From positions 528,163 through 592,162 of the forward strand of contig NZ_WXYN01000016.1 in NCBI RefSeq assembly GCF_016881065.1: 64,000 nucleotides of DNA, given 5' to 3'. Position 1 is the first letter of the stretch. Every line of letters begins with the position of its first letter. The DNA is from Planococcus soli (GTDB lineage Bacteria; Bacillota; Bacilli; Bacillales_A; Planococcaceae). Under the pieces are notes generated by a model. It worked only from the letters and a program-made list of their open reading frames with translations. It was not told where the DNA came from and made no database searches. The position numbers and the translations under genes were made by a program. Of this stretch, positions 35,325 through 43,260 are shown piece by piece.

Positions 35325-35535
35325 CTCATATCTAAGCGCAGGCGCGTGCACTTTCGCCGCCAAGCGGTTCCAGAACGACTATTCTACTATCCCCAAAAAA
35401 CTCCTGTTATTTGCTGTGTATTTCAAGTCATTAAGCTGAGGCGCGTAAAAGGAGGGGACGGAGAGATAAGACTGGCAGCGGTTCTCAGCTGACTGGCTTA
35501 TCGCGGGTGCCCACTCCAAAGCGACCGAAGCAATT
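35325..35535 (+). repeat. Terminal modules of the composite element without arrays
   Basis: Matches element A 725-930: an AAGCGCAGGCGCGTGCAC start, GCGGTTCCAGAAC, CTATCCCCAAAAAACT, then a CH module (CH7, 35435-35532) with inner stem GATAAG/CTTATC. Both arms differ from CAATAAG/CTTATTG in a compensating way. No 21-bp array is present, so the terminal modules occur independently. No gene lies in 35144-35610. Confidence 0.75.
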
Positions 35536-35570
35536 CCAGAACTCTCCGACCACTTCAACACACTCCCATT

Positions 35571-35601
35571 AAAAAAAACGCAATCCATAAAAGGACTGCG
35601 C
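35571..35601 (-). terminator. Intrinsic terminator of the LCP operon
   Basis: On the minus strand CGCAGTCC pairs with GGATTGCG, followed by eight T. It is just downstream of the LCP stop codon. Confidence 0.88.
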
Positions 35602-35610
35602 TCACCACTC

Positions 35611-36534
35611 TTACATATCCAAATGCTCTTTCAACGTCGTCTGGATCTCTGCCAGTTCCGCATCATCCATCATGTAATACCAAATCCCGTTGATCGTTTC
35701 GCCAGTCCCATCTTCAACAAGTATCTGGTCGACTGTATCAATAGCATCACGGTAGTTCGACTGGACATCCATCATCTCATCAAACGTCATGTTCGTGCGG
35801 ACGTTGTTGCCGAGAGCATCAAAAATGCCTCTATAATTCAACAAGCTGTTAACCGATGCGCCTTCTTTCATGATCGCTTGAATCACTTGCTTCTGGCGGT
35901 TCTGGCGGCCAAAGTCGCCTTCTGGATCCTGCTTGCGCATTCTCACGTAGCCGAGTGCTTCTTCGCCGTTCAACTCGATGTTCCCGGCCGCAAACTCGTC
36001 AAATGCCATCGCATTGTTTACTTCCACGCCGCCGACTGCATCGACGATATCTTGGAAGCCTTCCATGTTCACTTGCATCACATAGTCAATCGGAATATCC
36101 AATAAATTTTCAACAGTAGCCATCGACATTTCGATGCCGCCGAATGCATAAGCGTGGTTAATCTTATCCATTGTGCCGCGTCCGACAATCTCGGTATACG
36201 TATCACGCGGAATTGAAACCATCTTCGTGGATTGTTCCGCCGGATTGACGGTCAACACAACCACGGTATCGGAACGGCCGCGATCGTCTTCGCGTTCATC
36301 AACACCGAGCAACACGACCGAGAAAGGATCTTGTTCGCTCAACACAACTCCTTGATCGGTTGTACGTTTTTCCGATGCTTCGCGTTCAATCGGCTCATGA
36401 ATTTCTTCCAGTGTATTGGTGAAGCTATTGTAAATAGTAAACAAGTAAATGCCGAGACCGATAACGATCAATCCTAAAATTCCTAAAACCCACGGCCATT
36501 TTTTCTTCTTGTTCTTTTTCTCTCTTCTGCTCAT
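35611..36534 (-). CDS. LytR-CpsA-Psr (LCP) family glycopolymer transferase
   Basis: 307 aa. Basic cytoplasmic tail, one membrane helix (about 13-35), then an extracellular LCP domain with the lipid-phosphate binding residues: Asp79 and Arg85 (GVDEREDDRGRSD), Arg110 (IPRDTY), KINHAYAFGG, and an Arg cluster GYVRMRKQDPEGDFGRQNRQ. LCP enzymes attach capsule or teichoic polymers from undecaprenyl phosphate to peptidoglycan; here the likely job is wall attachment of the polysaccharide made by the rest of the locus. ATG at 36534 with AAAGGGG upstream. It is second of a two-gene minus-strand operon, divergent from capA. Confidence 0.92.
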   Translation of the reverse strand: MSRREKKNKKKKWPWVLGILGLIVIGLGIYLFTIYNSFTNTLEEIHEPIEREASEKRTTDQGVVLSEQDPFSVVLLGVDEREDDRGRSDTVVVLTVNPAEQSTKMVSIPRDTYTEIVGRGTMDKINHAYAFGGIEMSMATVENLLDIPIDYVMQVNMEGFQDIVDAVGGVEVNNAMAFDEFAAGNIELNGEEALGYVRMRKQDPEGDFGRQNRQKQVIQAIMKEGASVNSLLNYRGIFDALGNNVRTNMTFDEMMDVQSNYRDAIDTVDQILVEDGTGETINGIWYYMMDDAELAEIQTTLKEHLDM

Positions 36535-36549
36535 TAAACAAATTCCCCT

Positions 36550-37332
36550 TTAGTCAGCGATAAAATACGCTTCCAGTTCTTGTGCCCATGTCTCTGCGCC
36601 TTTGTCATTCGGCAACCCATCTTCTGTTAAATAATCTTGGAGCTGTTCGTCATCTGTATCTGGCCATGCGGACCAGTGGTCAATATAAGGATAACCATTG
36701 ATCGATGCAAATTCTTCAAGTGCCGTAACTTGTGCTAGATAATAGCCAGCGCCGTAAATCGGCTGCGGTGGATGAAGCACAAGAACAGAATCTGCAACCT
36801 CAGCCGTCATATCAGACTCAAAAACACCGATATGTTCACGCTCTTGTTCAATGGTGATGCGGTCATTGTTCATTAACGTCATCGGCTCGAGCAGCACCAA
36901 GTCATAGCCCTCAGATAGGTCGACGTTGACCAAAAACTCGGAAGTTCTTACTACTGTAACGATATCAATTTCGATAAAGTTGCCGTACGCTTCTTCTAAA
37001 GAAGCTTGCAACTGCTCTGCGTAGCCGGGTTCACCGGATTCCAAAGCTGCAGAACCGGCAATGAGCATTTTCAAGCTTTCGCCGTCGCTTCTGTCAGCAA
37101 ATAACTGTTGGACTTCGTCATCCATGTTGACGGTCAACTCTTCGATGTTCACAGAATCGACACTATCCGTAGTTTCAGCTTCCTCTTGTGGTTCAGCAGA
37201 AGTCTGTACTTCGGCTTCTTCCGGCTGATCCAATACACTTTCCAGTCTGTCCTGCCAGATTAAGTAACTAAATACTAGTGCAATGATACAAATAATAACA
37301 GCAATTATCGCTCCAATTTTGTACAATTTCAT
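36550..37332 (-). CDS. Membrane-anchored SGNH/GDSL-hydrolase-like protein
   Basis: 260 aa: one N-terminal membrane helix (about 5-25), an acidic Glu/Pro/Ser linker (about 36-75), then a domain resembling SGNH hydrolases. IAGSAALES sits where the GDS serine block would be, LLEPMTLMNN at the Asn block, and YIDHWSAWPD and DGLPNDKGAETWA at block V. The final block lacks the usual catalytic His (DGLPND rather than DGLHPN), so it may be inactive or divergent. Family members commonly deacetylate or acetylate extracellular glycans. It is 15 bp upstream of the LCP gene and transcribed with it. GAAAGGGG precedes the ATG. Confidence 0.7.
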   Translation of the reverse strand: MKLYKIGAIIAVIICIIALVFSYLIWQDRLESVLDQPEEAEVQTSAEPQEEAETTDSVDSVNIEELTVNMDDEVQQLFADRSDGESLKMLIAGSAALESGEPGYAEQLQASLEEAYGNFIEIDIVTVVRTSEFLVNVDLSEGYDLVLLEPMTLMNNDRITIEQEREHIGVFESDMTAEVADSVLVLHPPQPIYGAGYYLAQVTALEEFASINGYPYIDHWSAWPDTDDEQLQDYLTEDGLPNDKGAETWAQELEAYFIAD

Positions 37333-37511
37333 GGTGTGCCCCTTTCAAAAAAACCCATTCTTACAAATAAAGATAGCATAAATCATTCTAATAGCCTATA
37401 TAACTTTTTAAAATTGGAAGTTCCTTCGACTCTTACCTATGCTATACTATTTTAAGTTGTTTATGAATCAAAAATGATAAGAATTTGAAAATAAAAGGAG
37501 ATAATCACCAC

Positions 37512-38234
37512 ATGGAAGAAACCATCAGCTTACAAGACCTCTTTAAAACCCTGAAAAAGCGGGCCGGGTTAATTGCACTTATGACGATTTTAGCCATCAC
37601 CATCGCTGGCGTTGTGTCGTTTTTAGTCCTAACCCCAATGTATGAGACTTCAACTCAAATTCTGGTCAATCAGGAAGAAACGGAAGCATCTCAATTGACC
37701 AACCAGAACATCCAAGCTGATCTACAATTGATCAATACATATTCCGTCATCATCAAAAGCCCGGCGATTTTAGACGAAGTATCAAGCCAGCTCGGTCTTG
37801 ATATGTCCGTCGAACAGCTGAACAGCAAAATCACCGTCGCTACCGCTGAAAATTCTCAAGTGGTAAACGTAAGTGTGCAGGATGAAGATCCCGCAGTCGC
37901 AGTAGACATTGCCAACACGACAGCTGAAGTGTTTGAAAGTGAAATTACGGGATTGATGAACGTCGATAACGTTTCAATTTTGTCGCCAGCAGTATTAAAA
38001 GAAAACCCATCGCCAGTTGCGCCAAATCCAATGTTGAACATGGCTATCGCAGCTGTGATTGGAATGATGCTCGGAGTGGGTATCGCGTTCTTGCTTGAAT
38101 ACTTGGATACGTCCATCAAGACGCAGCAGGACATCGAAGAAATCCTTGGAGTTCCAATGCTCGGAATCATTTCTCCTATTAAAGAAGAGGCAAAACTGGA
38201 AGAAACTACATCATCGAAGAGAAGGGCGGGATAA
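37512..38234 (+). CDS. capA: Capsule chain-length/kinase-activator protein (Wzz/CapA family)
   Basis: 240 aa with the Wzz/YveK layout: N-terminal tail ISLQDLFKTLKKR, first membrane helix (about 18-38), an extracellular loop rich in coil-forming residues (AENSQVVNVSVQDEDP), the PVAPNPMLN motif before the second helix (about 176-199), and a cytoplasmic tail. In Gram-positives this protein activates the separate CapB tyrosine kinase and sets polymer length. I start at the ATG at 37512 (AAGGAG about nine to twelve bases upstream) instead of an upstream in-frame alternative. First gene of the main capsule operon, 2 bp before capB. Confidence 0.9.
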   Translation: MEETISLQDLFKTLKKRAGLIALMTILAITIAGVVSFLVLTPMYETSTQILVNQEETEASQLTNQNIQADLQLINTYSVIIKSPAILDEVSSQLGLDMSVEQLNSKITVATAENSQVVNVSVQDEDPAVAVDIANTTAEVFESEITGLMNVDNVSILSPAVLKENPSPVAPNPMLNMAIAAVIGMMLGVGIAFLLEYLDTSIKTQQDIEEILGVPMLGIISPIKEEAKLEETTSSKRRAG

Positions 38235-38236
38235 GA

Positions 38237-38938
38237 ATGGCCAGAAAGAAAAAGGTATTGCAGGAAACTGCGCGTAAACTGATTTCATTTACAACACCAC
38301 GTTCATTCGTATCGGAACAATTCCGAACCCTGCGCACAAACATTAACTTTTCTTCTCCTGATGCAGAAATTCGCACGCTTGTTATCACGTCAGCGGCACC
38401 ATCAGAAGGAAAGTCGACAACATCCGCAAACCTGGCAGTTGTTTTTGCCCAGGAAGGCAAGAAAGTTTTGCTGGTGGATGGTGATATGCGTAAACCTACA
38501 ACGCATTATACATTCCGTATGGGAAACACAGTGGGCTTATCAAGCGTCTTAACGCGCCAAAACTCTATCCAGGAAGTCATCCGTCCAACAGCGGTTGAGC
38601 GCCTGGACTTAATGACTTGCGGCCCAATTCCACCGAATCCGGCTGAATTGCTTGCTTCTAAATCAATGACAGCGTTAATCGAACAGTTGAAAGATATGTA
38701 TGATCTTGTAATTTTCGATGCTCCGCCTGTTCTTTCCGTAACCGATGGACAGATTCTTGCAAACAAATGTGAAGGCACTATCTTAGTGGTTAGCTCAGGC
38801 AATACGGAAAAAGAAATGGCATTAAAAGCAAAAGAAGCTATTGAATCTTCCAACAGCCGACTGATTGGCGCGGTGCTGAATAACTATGCCTTGGCAAAAG
38901 ACAGCTACTACTATCAATATTATGGAAATACAGAGTAA
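38237..38938 (+). CDS. capB: CapB/CpsD-type bacterial tyrosine autokinase
   Basis: 233 aa BY-kinase. Walker A in SAAPSEGKSTTSANLA, Walker A' in LLVDGDMRKP, Walker B in VIFDAPPV, and a C-terminal tyrosine cluster (SYYYQYYGN) that is the autophosphorylation site. It works with CapA to control polymerisation and export. Starts 2 bp after capA. An intrinsic terminator overlaps its stop codon, so capC and later genes would be expressed by readthrough or from another promoter. Confidence 0.93.
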   Translation: MARKKKVLQETARKLISFTTPRSFVSEQFRTLRTNINFSSPDAEIRTLVITSAAPSEGKSTTSANLAVVFAQEGKKVLLVDGDMRKPTTHYTFRMGNTVGLSSVLTRQNSIQEVIRPTAVERLDLMTCGPIPPNPAELLASKSMTALIEQLKDMYDLVIFDAPPVLSVTDGQILANKCEGTILVVSSGNTEKEMALKAKEAIESSNSRLIGAVLNNYALAKDSYYYQYYGNTE

Positions 38939-38965
38939 AAAGGATTTTCCTTTTTACTTTTTTTT
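38935..38965 (+). terminator. Intrinsic terminator between capB and capC
   Basis: GTAAAAAGG (38935-38943) pairs perfectly with CCTTTTTAC (38949-38957), loop ATTTT, followed by eight T. The stem begins within the capB stop codon; capC starts at 38989. Confidence 0.8.
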
Positions 38966-38988
38966 AAGCACCTGAGGAGGACGACACA

Positions 38989-39756
38989 ATGATCGATACA
39001 CACGCCCACATACTGCCCGGTCTTGATGATGGGGCTGAAACGATGGAACAGACAAAACGAATGCTGGAAAAAGCAGTCGAAGAACAATTGACAGGCATTA
39101 TTGCCACGCCTCACGCATTTCATCCAAACTTCAATACAAACCTCGCGGCCTTAAAAAAGCAATTAGAGCTGGTCAACAGTTATATTGCACAAGAACAGCT
39201 GCCAATTAAAATATACAGCGGACAGGAATGTCGCCTGAGCGAAAAGTTGCCGGAAAAACTGGAAGCAAAAGAAGCGTTGACGATGGCGGGATCACGTTAT
39301 GTCCTGCTGGAATTGCCATCCTCTGGAATTCCGGCATATACCGTGCCAATTATTCAGCAATTGATCACCCGCAACTATGTACCGATTATTGCACATGCAG
39401 AACGCAACCAGGGTATTATCGAAAAGCCGGAACGTCTCAAGAAGCTATTGCTCCATGGCGCAATGGCACAGGTCACTGCGGGCTCTGTTGCTGGCGGCTT
39501 CGGCAAAGCGATCCAACGTACAGCGATGACCTTGATTGACGCTAATCTGATCCATGTATATGGATCAGACGTTCATAGCCTGGATAAGCGTCCATTCTTG
39601 TTCAACGAAGGCCTCGACTACCTCGAGAAAAAGAACCAGCACGATATGGTGGACATTTTCCTGGAGAACAACGACCGCATCCTACTGGATGATCATTTAC
39701 ATGTTTTAGAGCCTGAAGACATCCGTAAAGGGAAATGGTGGAATATTTTTGCTTAA
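38989..39756 (+). CDS. capC: CapC/CpsB-type PHP-family tyrosine phosphatase
   Basis: 255 aa metal-dependent phosphatase of the PHP fold (YwqE/CpsB family). It starts with MIDTHAHILPGLDDGA (metal-binding His residues), then ATPHAFHP, SGQECRLSE, IIAHAERN, and GSDVHS near the C terminus. It removes phosphate from CapB and so completes the CapA-CapB-CapC phosphorylation cycle. ATG has GAGGAGG upstream, despite the terminator just before it. No membrane segment. Confidence 0.93.
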   Translation: MIDTHAHILPGLDDGAETMEQTKRMLEKAVEEQLTGIIATPHAFHPNFNTNLAALKKQLELVNSYIAQEQLPIKIYSGQECRLSEKLPEKLEAKEALTMAGSRYVLLELPSSGIPAYTVPIIQQLITRNYVPIIAHAERNQGIIEKPERLKKLLLHGAMAQVTAGSVAGGFGKAIQRTAMTLIDANLIHVYGSDVHSLDKRPFLFNEGLDYLEKKNQHDMVDIFLENNDRILLDDHLHVLEPEDIRKGKWWNIFA

Positions 39757-39882
39757 TAAATAATAAAAAAGTATTATTTTGTTTATAAAATCCTATCATT
39801 TCCAATTCATAGTATGTTAGAATGAGAAAAGATTTTTACCCATATATGAATAAAGAACTGGATAACGAAAGGATTGACCCTA

Positions 39883-41718
39883 ATGTCTCTGAAAAATCGT
39901 GTTTCTTTATTACTAATTGTCGACTCGCTTATTGTCTTTTTCTCTATTTTCGTCGGCTATTACGTGCTTTACCCTTATAATGACGTGCTGCAAAACAAAT
40001 TCCTGCTGGCTAGCGCACTAACAATCTTTATTGCGCATCATGCCTTGGCCATGTACTACGGCTTATATCGCAAAGTGTGGGAATATGCCTCAATCGGAGA
40101 ATTGACATCAATCTTTAAAGCAGTTAGTTGGTCCATCGTGGTAATCGGGATGGTGCAATATGTGTATAGAGGAGATGTCCTGTTCCGAGCGCTGGCCATT
40201 ACGTGGATGTTGCATCTTATCTTGATTGGTGGCTCGCGCTTGTCTTGGCGCTTGTTCCGGGATAAAAAGATCAGGCACAAGAATTCAGAACTGAAGCGCA
40301 CTTTAATTATAGGAGCAGGAAAAGCCGGAACCTTAGTGGCTCGTCAATTATTAACGAATCCTGAAAACGGCTTGCTGCCTGTGCTATATGTCGATGACGA
40401 TAAGAATAAGCAAGGACTCGACATTTACGGTGTTCGTGTGGTGCATGGCAATACGAAAGACATTGCCGATATCGCTATTGAAAATAAAATCGACACGATC
40501 ATCATCGCCATTCCTTCACTCGGCAAACAGGAAACTGCTGAACTGATCAAGACCTGTATGGACTCCGGTATCCGGACTCAAACCATTCCTCTTATAGAAG
40601 ATATTATGACCGGTAAAGTGTCGGTGACGGATATACAGGACGTTAAAATTGAAGACCTGTTGGGACGAGACGAAGTTAAGTTGGATATGGATAAGATTGC
40701 CGACCAGTTGACCAGTAAAACCATACTTGTAACTGGTGCTGGCGGTTCGATCGGCTCCGAAATTTCACGCCAAATTGCGCGCTTTGGTCCGAAAAAATTA
40801 TTGCTTTTAGGCCATGGAGAAAATTCCATCTACCTGATTGATATGGAACTACGCCAAACGGTCGCTCCGGACACTGAAATTATTCCTATTATCGCTGATG
40901 TACAGGATCGTGAACGTATCCTGGAAATTATGGAAACCTTTAAGCCAGATGTTGTCTACCATGCAGCAGCGCATAAACATGTGCCGCTTATGGAAGGCAA
41001 TCCAATGGAAGCTGTGAAAAATAATGTATACGGGACGAAGAATGTCGCAGAAGCAGCTCATTTAAGTGGTGTAGGAAACTTCGTAATGATATCGACTGAT
41101 AAAGCGGTAAACCCACCGAACGTTATGGGGGCGACGAAGCGTTTTGCGGAAATGATCGTTCAAAATTTAGCAAGGCGTAGTAAAACAAAATTTGCGGCAG
41201 TACGGTTTGGAAATGTTCTTGGGTCTCGTGGATCTGTTATTCCTCTATTTAAGAAACAAATTGCGGCAGGAGGTCCAGTCACGGTTACAGACCCACGTAT
41301 GACACGTTATTTCATGACCATACCGGAAGCCTCCCGACTTGTTATCCAAGCTGGAACATTAGCAGAGGGTGGAGAAGTTTTTGTCTTGGACATGGGTGAG
41401 CCTGTGAAGATTGTTGATCTAGCTCAGAACTTGATCCGGTTATCCGGCTATTCAGAAGGCGAAATCCGCATCAATTTTTCTGGGATTCGTCCGGGGGAGA
41501 AGTTGTTTGAAGAACTATTGAATGACAACGAGATCCAGACTGAGCAGGTATTTCCAAAAATTTATATTGGAAAAGCGAACCCGGTTAGTGAAGGTGAATT
41601 GACTTATCTTTTGGATAAGTTTCCTGAAATGCAAAATGATGAAGTTAAGGATGTATTGATAGCATTAGCTAATCGAAAGAATGTAGAAACTCTAAAGACA
41701 GAAGTTGGTTCAGCTTAA
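39883..41718 (+). CDS. capD: CapD-like membrane nucleotide-sugar 4,6-dehydratase
   Basis: 611 aa. Four or five N-terminal membrane helices (about 8-130), a first Rossmann-like domain (about 140-260, IIGAGKAGTLVARQL), then an extended SDR domain (about 280 on) with VTGAGGSIGSEISRQIARFG, YHAAAHKHVPLMEGNP, STDKAVNPPNVMGATKR and GNVLGSRGSVIPLF. This is the PglF/CapD/WbpM family that dehydrates UDP-GlcNAc at C6/C4 without inverting C5, giving UDP-4-keto-6-deoxy-GlcNAc. It starts at ATG 39883, nine bases after GAAAGGA; the earlier TTG touches the site. The next two genes (sugar transferase and CapN-like reductase) fit a D-FucNAc pathway. Confidence 0.9.
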   Translation: MSLKNRVSLLLIVDSLIVFFSIFVGYYVLYPYNDVLQNKFLLASALTIFIAHHALAMYYGLYRKVWEYASIGELTSIFKAVSWSIVVIGMVQYVYRGDVLFRALAITWMLHLILIGGSRLSWRLFRDKKIRHKNSELKRTLIIGAGKAGTLVARQLLTNPENGLLPVLYVDDDKNKQGLDIYGVRVVHGNTKDIADIAIENKIDTIIIAIPSLGKQETAELIKTCMDSGIRTQTIPLIEDIMTGKVSVTDIQDVKIEDLLGRDEVKLDMDKIADQLTSKTILVTGAGGSIGSEISRQIARFGPKKLLLLGHGENSIYLIDMELRQTVAPDTEIIPIIADVQDRERILEIMETFKPDVVYHAAAHKHVPLMEGNPMEAVKNNVYGTKNVAEAAHLSGVGNFVMISTDKAVNPPNVMGATKRFAEMIVQNLARRSKTKFAAVRFGNVLGSRGSVIPLFKKQIAAGGPVTVTDPRMTRYFMTIPEASRLVIQAGTLAEGGEVFVLDMGEPVKIVDLAQNLIRLSGYSEGEIRINFSGIRPGEKLFEELLNDNEIQTEQVFPKIYIGKANPVSEGELTYLLDKFPEMQNDEVKDVLIALANRKNVETLKTEVGSA

Positions 41719-41759
41719 TTAAATTAACGAGAAAATTTGTAAATGGAAAGGAGAATAAA

Positions 41760-42362
41760 ATGTTCTCATTCACGAAAAGAATTTTAGATTTCTCTTTATC
41801 CTTACTAATTGTTGTTGGTTTATCTCCTATTCTTGTGTTTCTTTGTATTTTGATAAAGATAGATTCACCAGGGCCTATCCTTTTCAAGCAAAAACGCATT
41901 GGTAAAGATAAAAAAAACTTCAATATATTAAAGTTCCGTACAATGAAAATCGATACACCAAACGATATGCCAACCCATTTACTGGATAAACCTGACTTCT
42001 ATATTACTAAAATAGGTAAGTTTTTACGCAAGACAAGTTTGGATGAATTACCCCAGTTGTTTAATATCCTAAAAGGTGAAATGAGTATAATTGGTCCGCG
42101 CCCGGCTCTTTGGAATCAGTATGATTTGATTGCGGAGCGTGATAAGTATCAAGCTAACGATATACTTCCTGGATTGACTGGTCTTGCTCAGATTAGTGGT
42201 AGAGACGAATTGGCCATTGAGATTAAGGCGAAAATTGATGGAGAGTATGTCGACAAGATGAGTCCGTTATTGGACTTTAAGATATTTTTTGGGACTGTTT
42301 TTAGTGTTTTAAAGAGTGATGGCGTTAAAGAAGGTACAGATTTGACTAATAAAAATCTTTAA
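41760..42362 (+). CDS. Undecaprenyl-phosphate sugar-1-phosphate transferase (priming enzyme)
   Basis: 200 aa, short single-domain PglC/CapM-like polyprenyl-phosphate hexose-1-phosphate transferase: N-terminal re-entrant helix LIVVGLSPILVFLCILIKID, then PGPILFKQKRIG, FRTMKID, LRKTSLDELPQLFNILKGEM and GPRPALW. It starts each repeat unit on the lipid carrier; with CapD upstream and a CapN-like reductase downstream the sugar is plausibly D-FucNAc-1-P. GAAAGGAG precedes the ATG. From here base composition drops sharply toward A+T. Confidence 0.92.
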   Translation: MFSFTKRILDFSLSLLIVVGLSPILVFLCILIKIDSPGPILFKQKRIGKDKKNFNILKFRTMKIDTPNDMPTHLLDKPDFYITKIGKFLRKTSLDELPQLFNILKGEMSIIGPRPALWNQYDLIAERDKYQANDILPGLTGLAQISGRDELAIEIKAKIDGEYVDKMSPLLDFKIFFGTVFSVLKSDGVKEGTDLTNKNL

Positions 42363-42380
42363 TATAAAGGTGTATAAAAC

Positions 42381-43241
42381 ATGAGTAAAAAAAGAATTTT
42401 AATTACAGGACAAAGAAGTTATGTAGGAACTAACTTTATAGATTGGTTAAGTCAGTGGCCAGATAAATATGAAGTAGAAGAGTTATCTGTTCGAGGAAAT
42501 CAATGGAAAAAGAAAGATTTTTCCTTATATGATTCTGTACTTCATGTTGCTGGAATTGCCCATGTCTCTACAAATCCTAAAATGGAAGAACAATATTACA
42601 AAGTGAACCGTGACCTTACGATTGAAGTGGCTGAGCATGCTAAGAGTGAGGGGGTTAAACAATTCATTTTTATGAGTAGTATTATTGTTTACGGGGACAG
42701 CAGTAGTGAAAAGAGAATTATTGATCAGAGCACCATACCTAAACCAAGTAATTTCTATGGCAACAGTAAACTCCAGGCCGAAGAAGGAATAAAACTTTTA
42801 GAAAGTGAAAATTTTAGAGTTGCAACAATCAGGCCTCCTATGATTTATGGGAAGAATTCTAAAGGTAATTATCCAAAATTGGTTAAGGCTGCTAAGGTGC
42901 TTCCTGCATTTCCTGACTTCGATAATGAGCGTAGTATGCTTCACATAGATAATTTAAGTGAATTTTTGAGATTGATGGTCGAAAATGATGAGAGTGGACT
43001 TTTTTTCCCACAGAATAAAGAATATGTAACGACTAGTGAAATGGTTCGGGTTATTGCTGAAGCTAGCGGAAAGAAAATTAAGCTTTTAAAAGTGTTTAAC
43101 CCATTTGTCAGACTTATGATTGCGAAAGTAAATGTTGTAAATAAGGTTTTTGGGAACTTAACATATGATATGAGTGTAAGTGAGTATAAAGAAGATTATC
43201 AAATTATGAATTTAGAAGAGTCTGTGAAAAAAAGTATGTAA
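42381..43241 (+). CDS. NAD-dependent nucleotide-sugar reductase/epimerase (CapN-like)
   Basis: 286 aa extended SDR: ITGQRSYVGTNFIDWL at the N terminus (glycine motif), VLHVAGIAHVS, FMSSIIVYG, catalytic YGNSK, and IRPPMIYG. Family and place next to CapD and the priming transferase match S. aureus CapN, which reduces the CapD product to UDP-D-FucNAc. That role is inferred from context. A weak site precedes the ATG at 42381. Confidence 0.8.
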   Translation: MSKKRILITGQRSYVGTNFIDWLSQWPDKYEVEELSVRGNQWKKKDFSLYDSVLHVAGIAHVSTNPKMEEQYYKVNRDLTIEVAEHAKSEGVKQFIFMSSIIVYGDSSSEKRIIDQSTIPKPSNFYGNSKLQAEEGIKLLESENFRVATIRPPMIYGKNSKGNYPKLVKAAKVLPAFPDFDNERSMLHIDNLSEFLRLMVENDESGLFFPQNKEYVTTSEMVRVIAEASGKKIKLLKVFNPFVRLMIAKVNVVNKVFGNLTYDMSVSEYKEDYQIMNLEESVKKSM

Positions 43242-43260
43242 ATAGGTGGCCGATATTATT

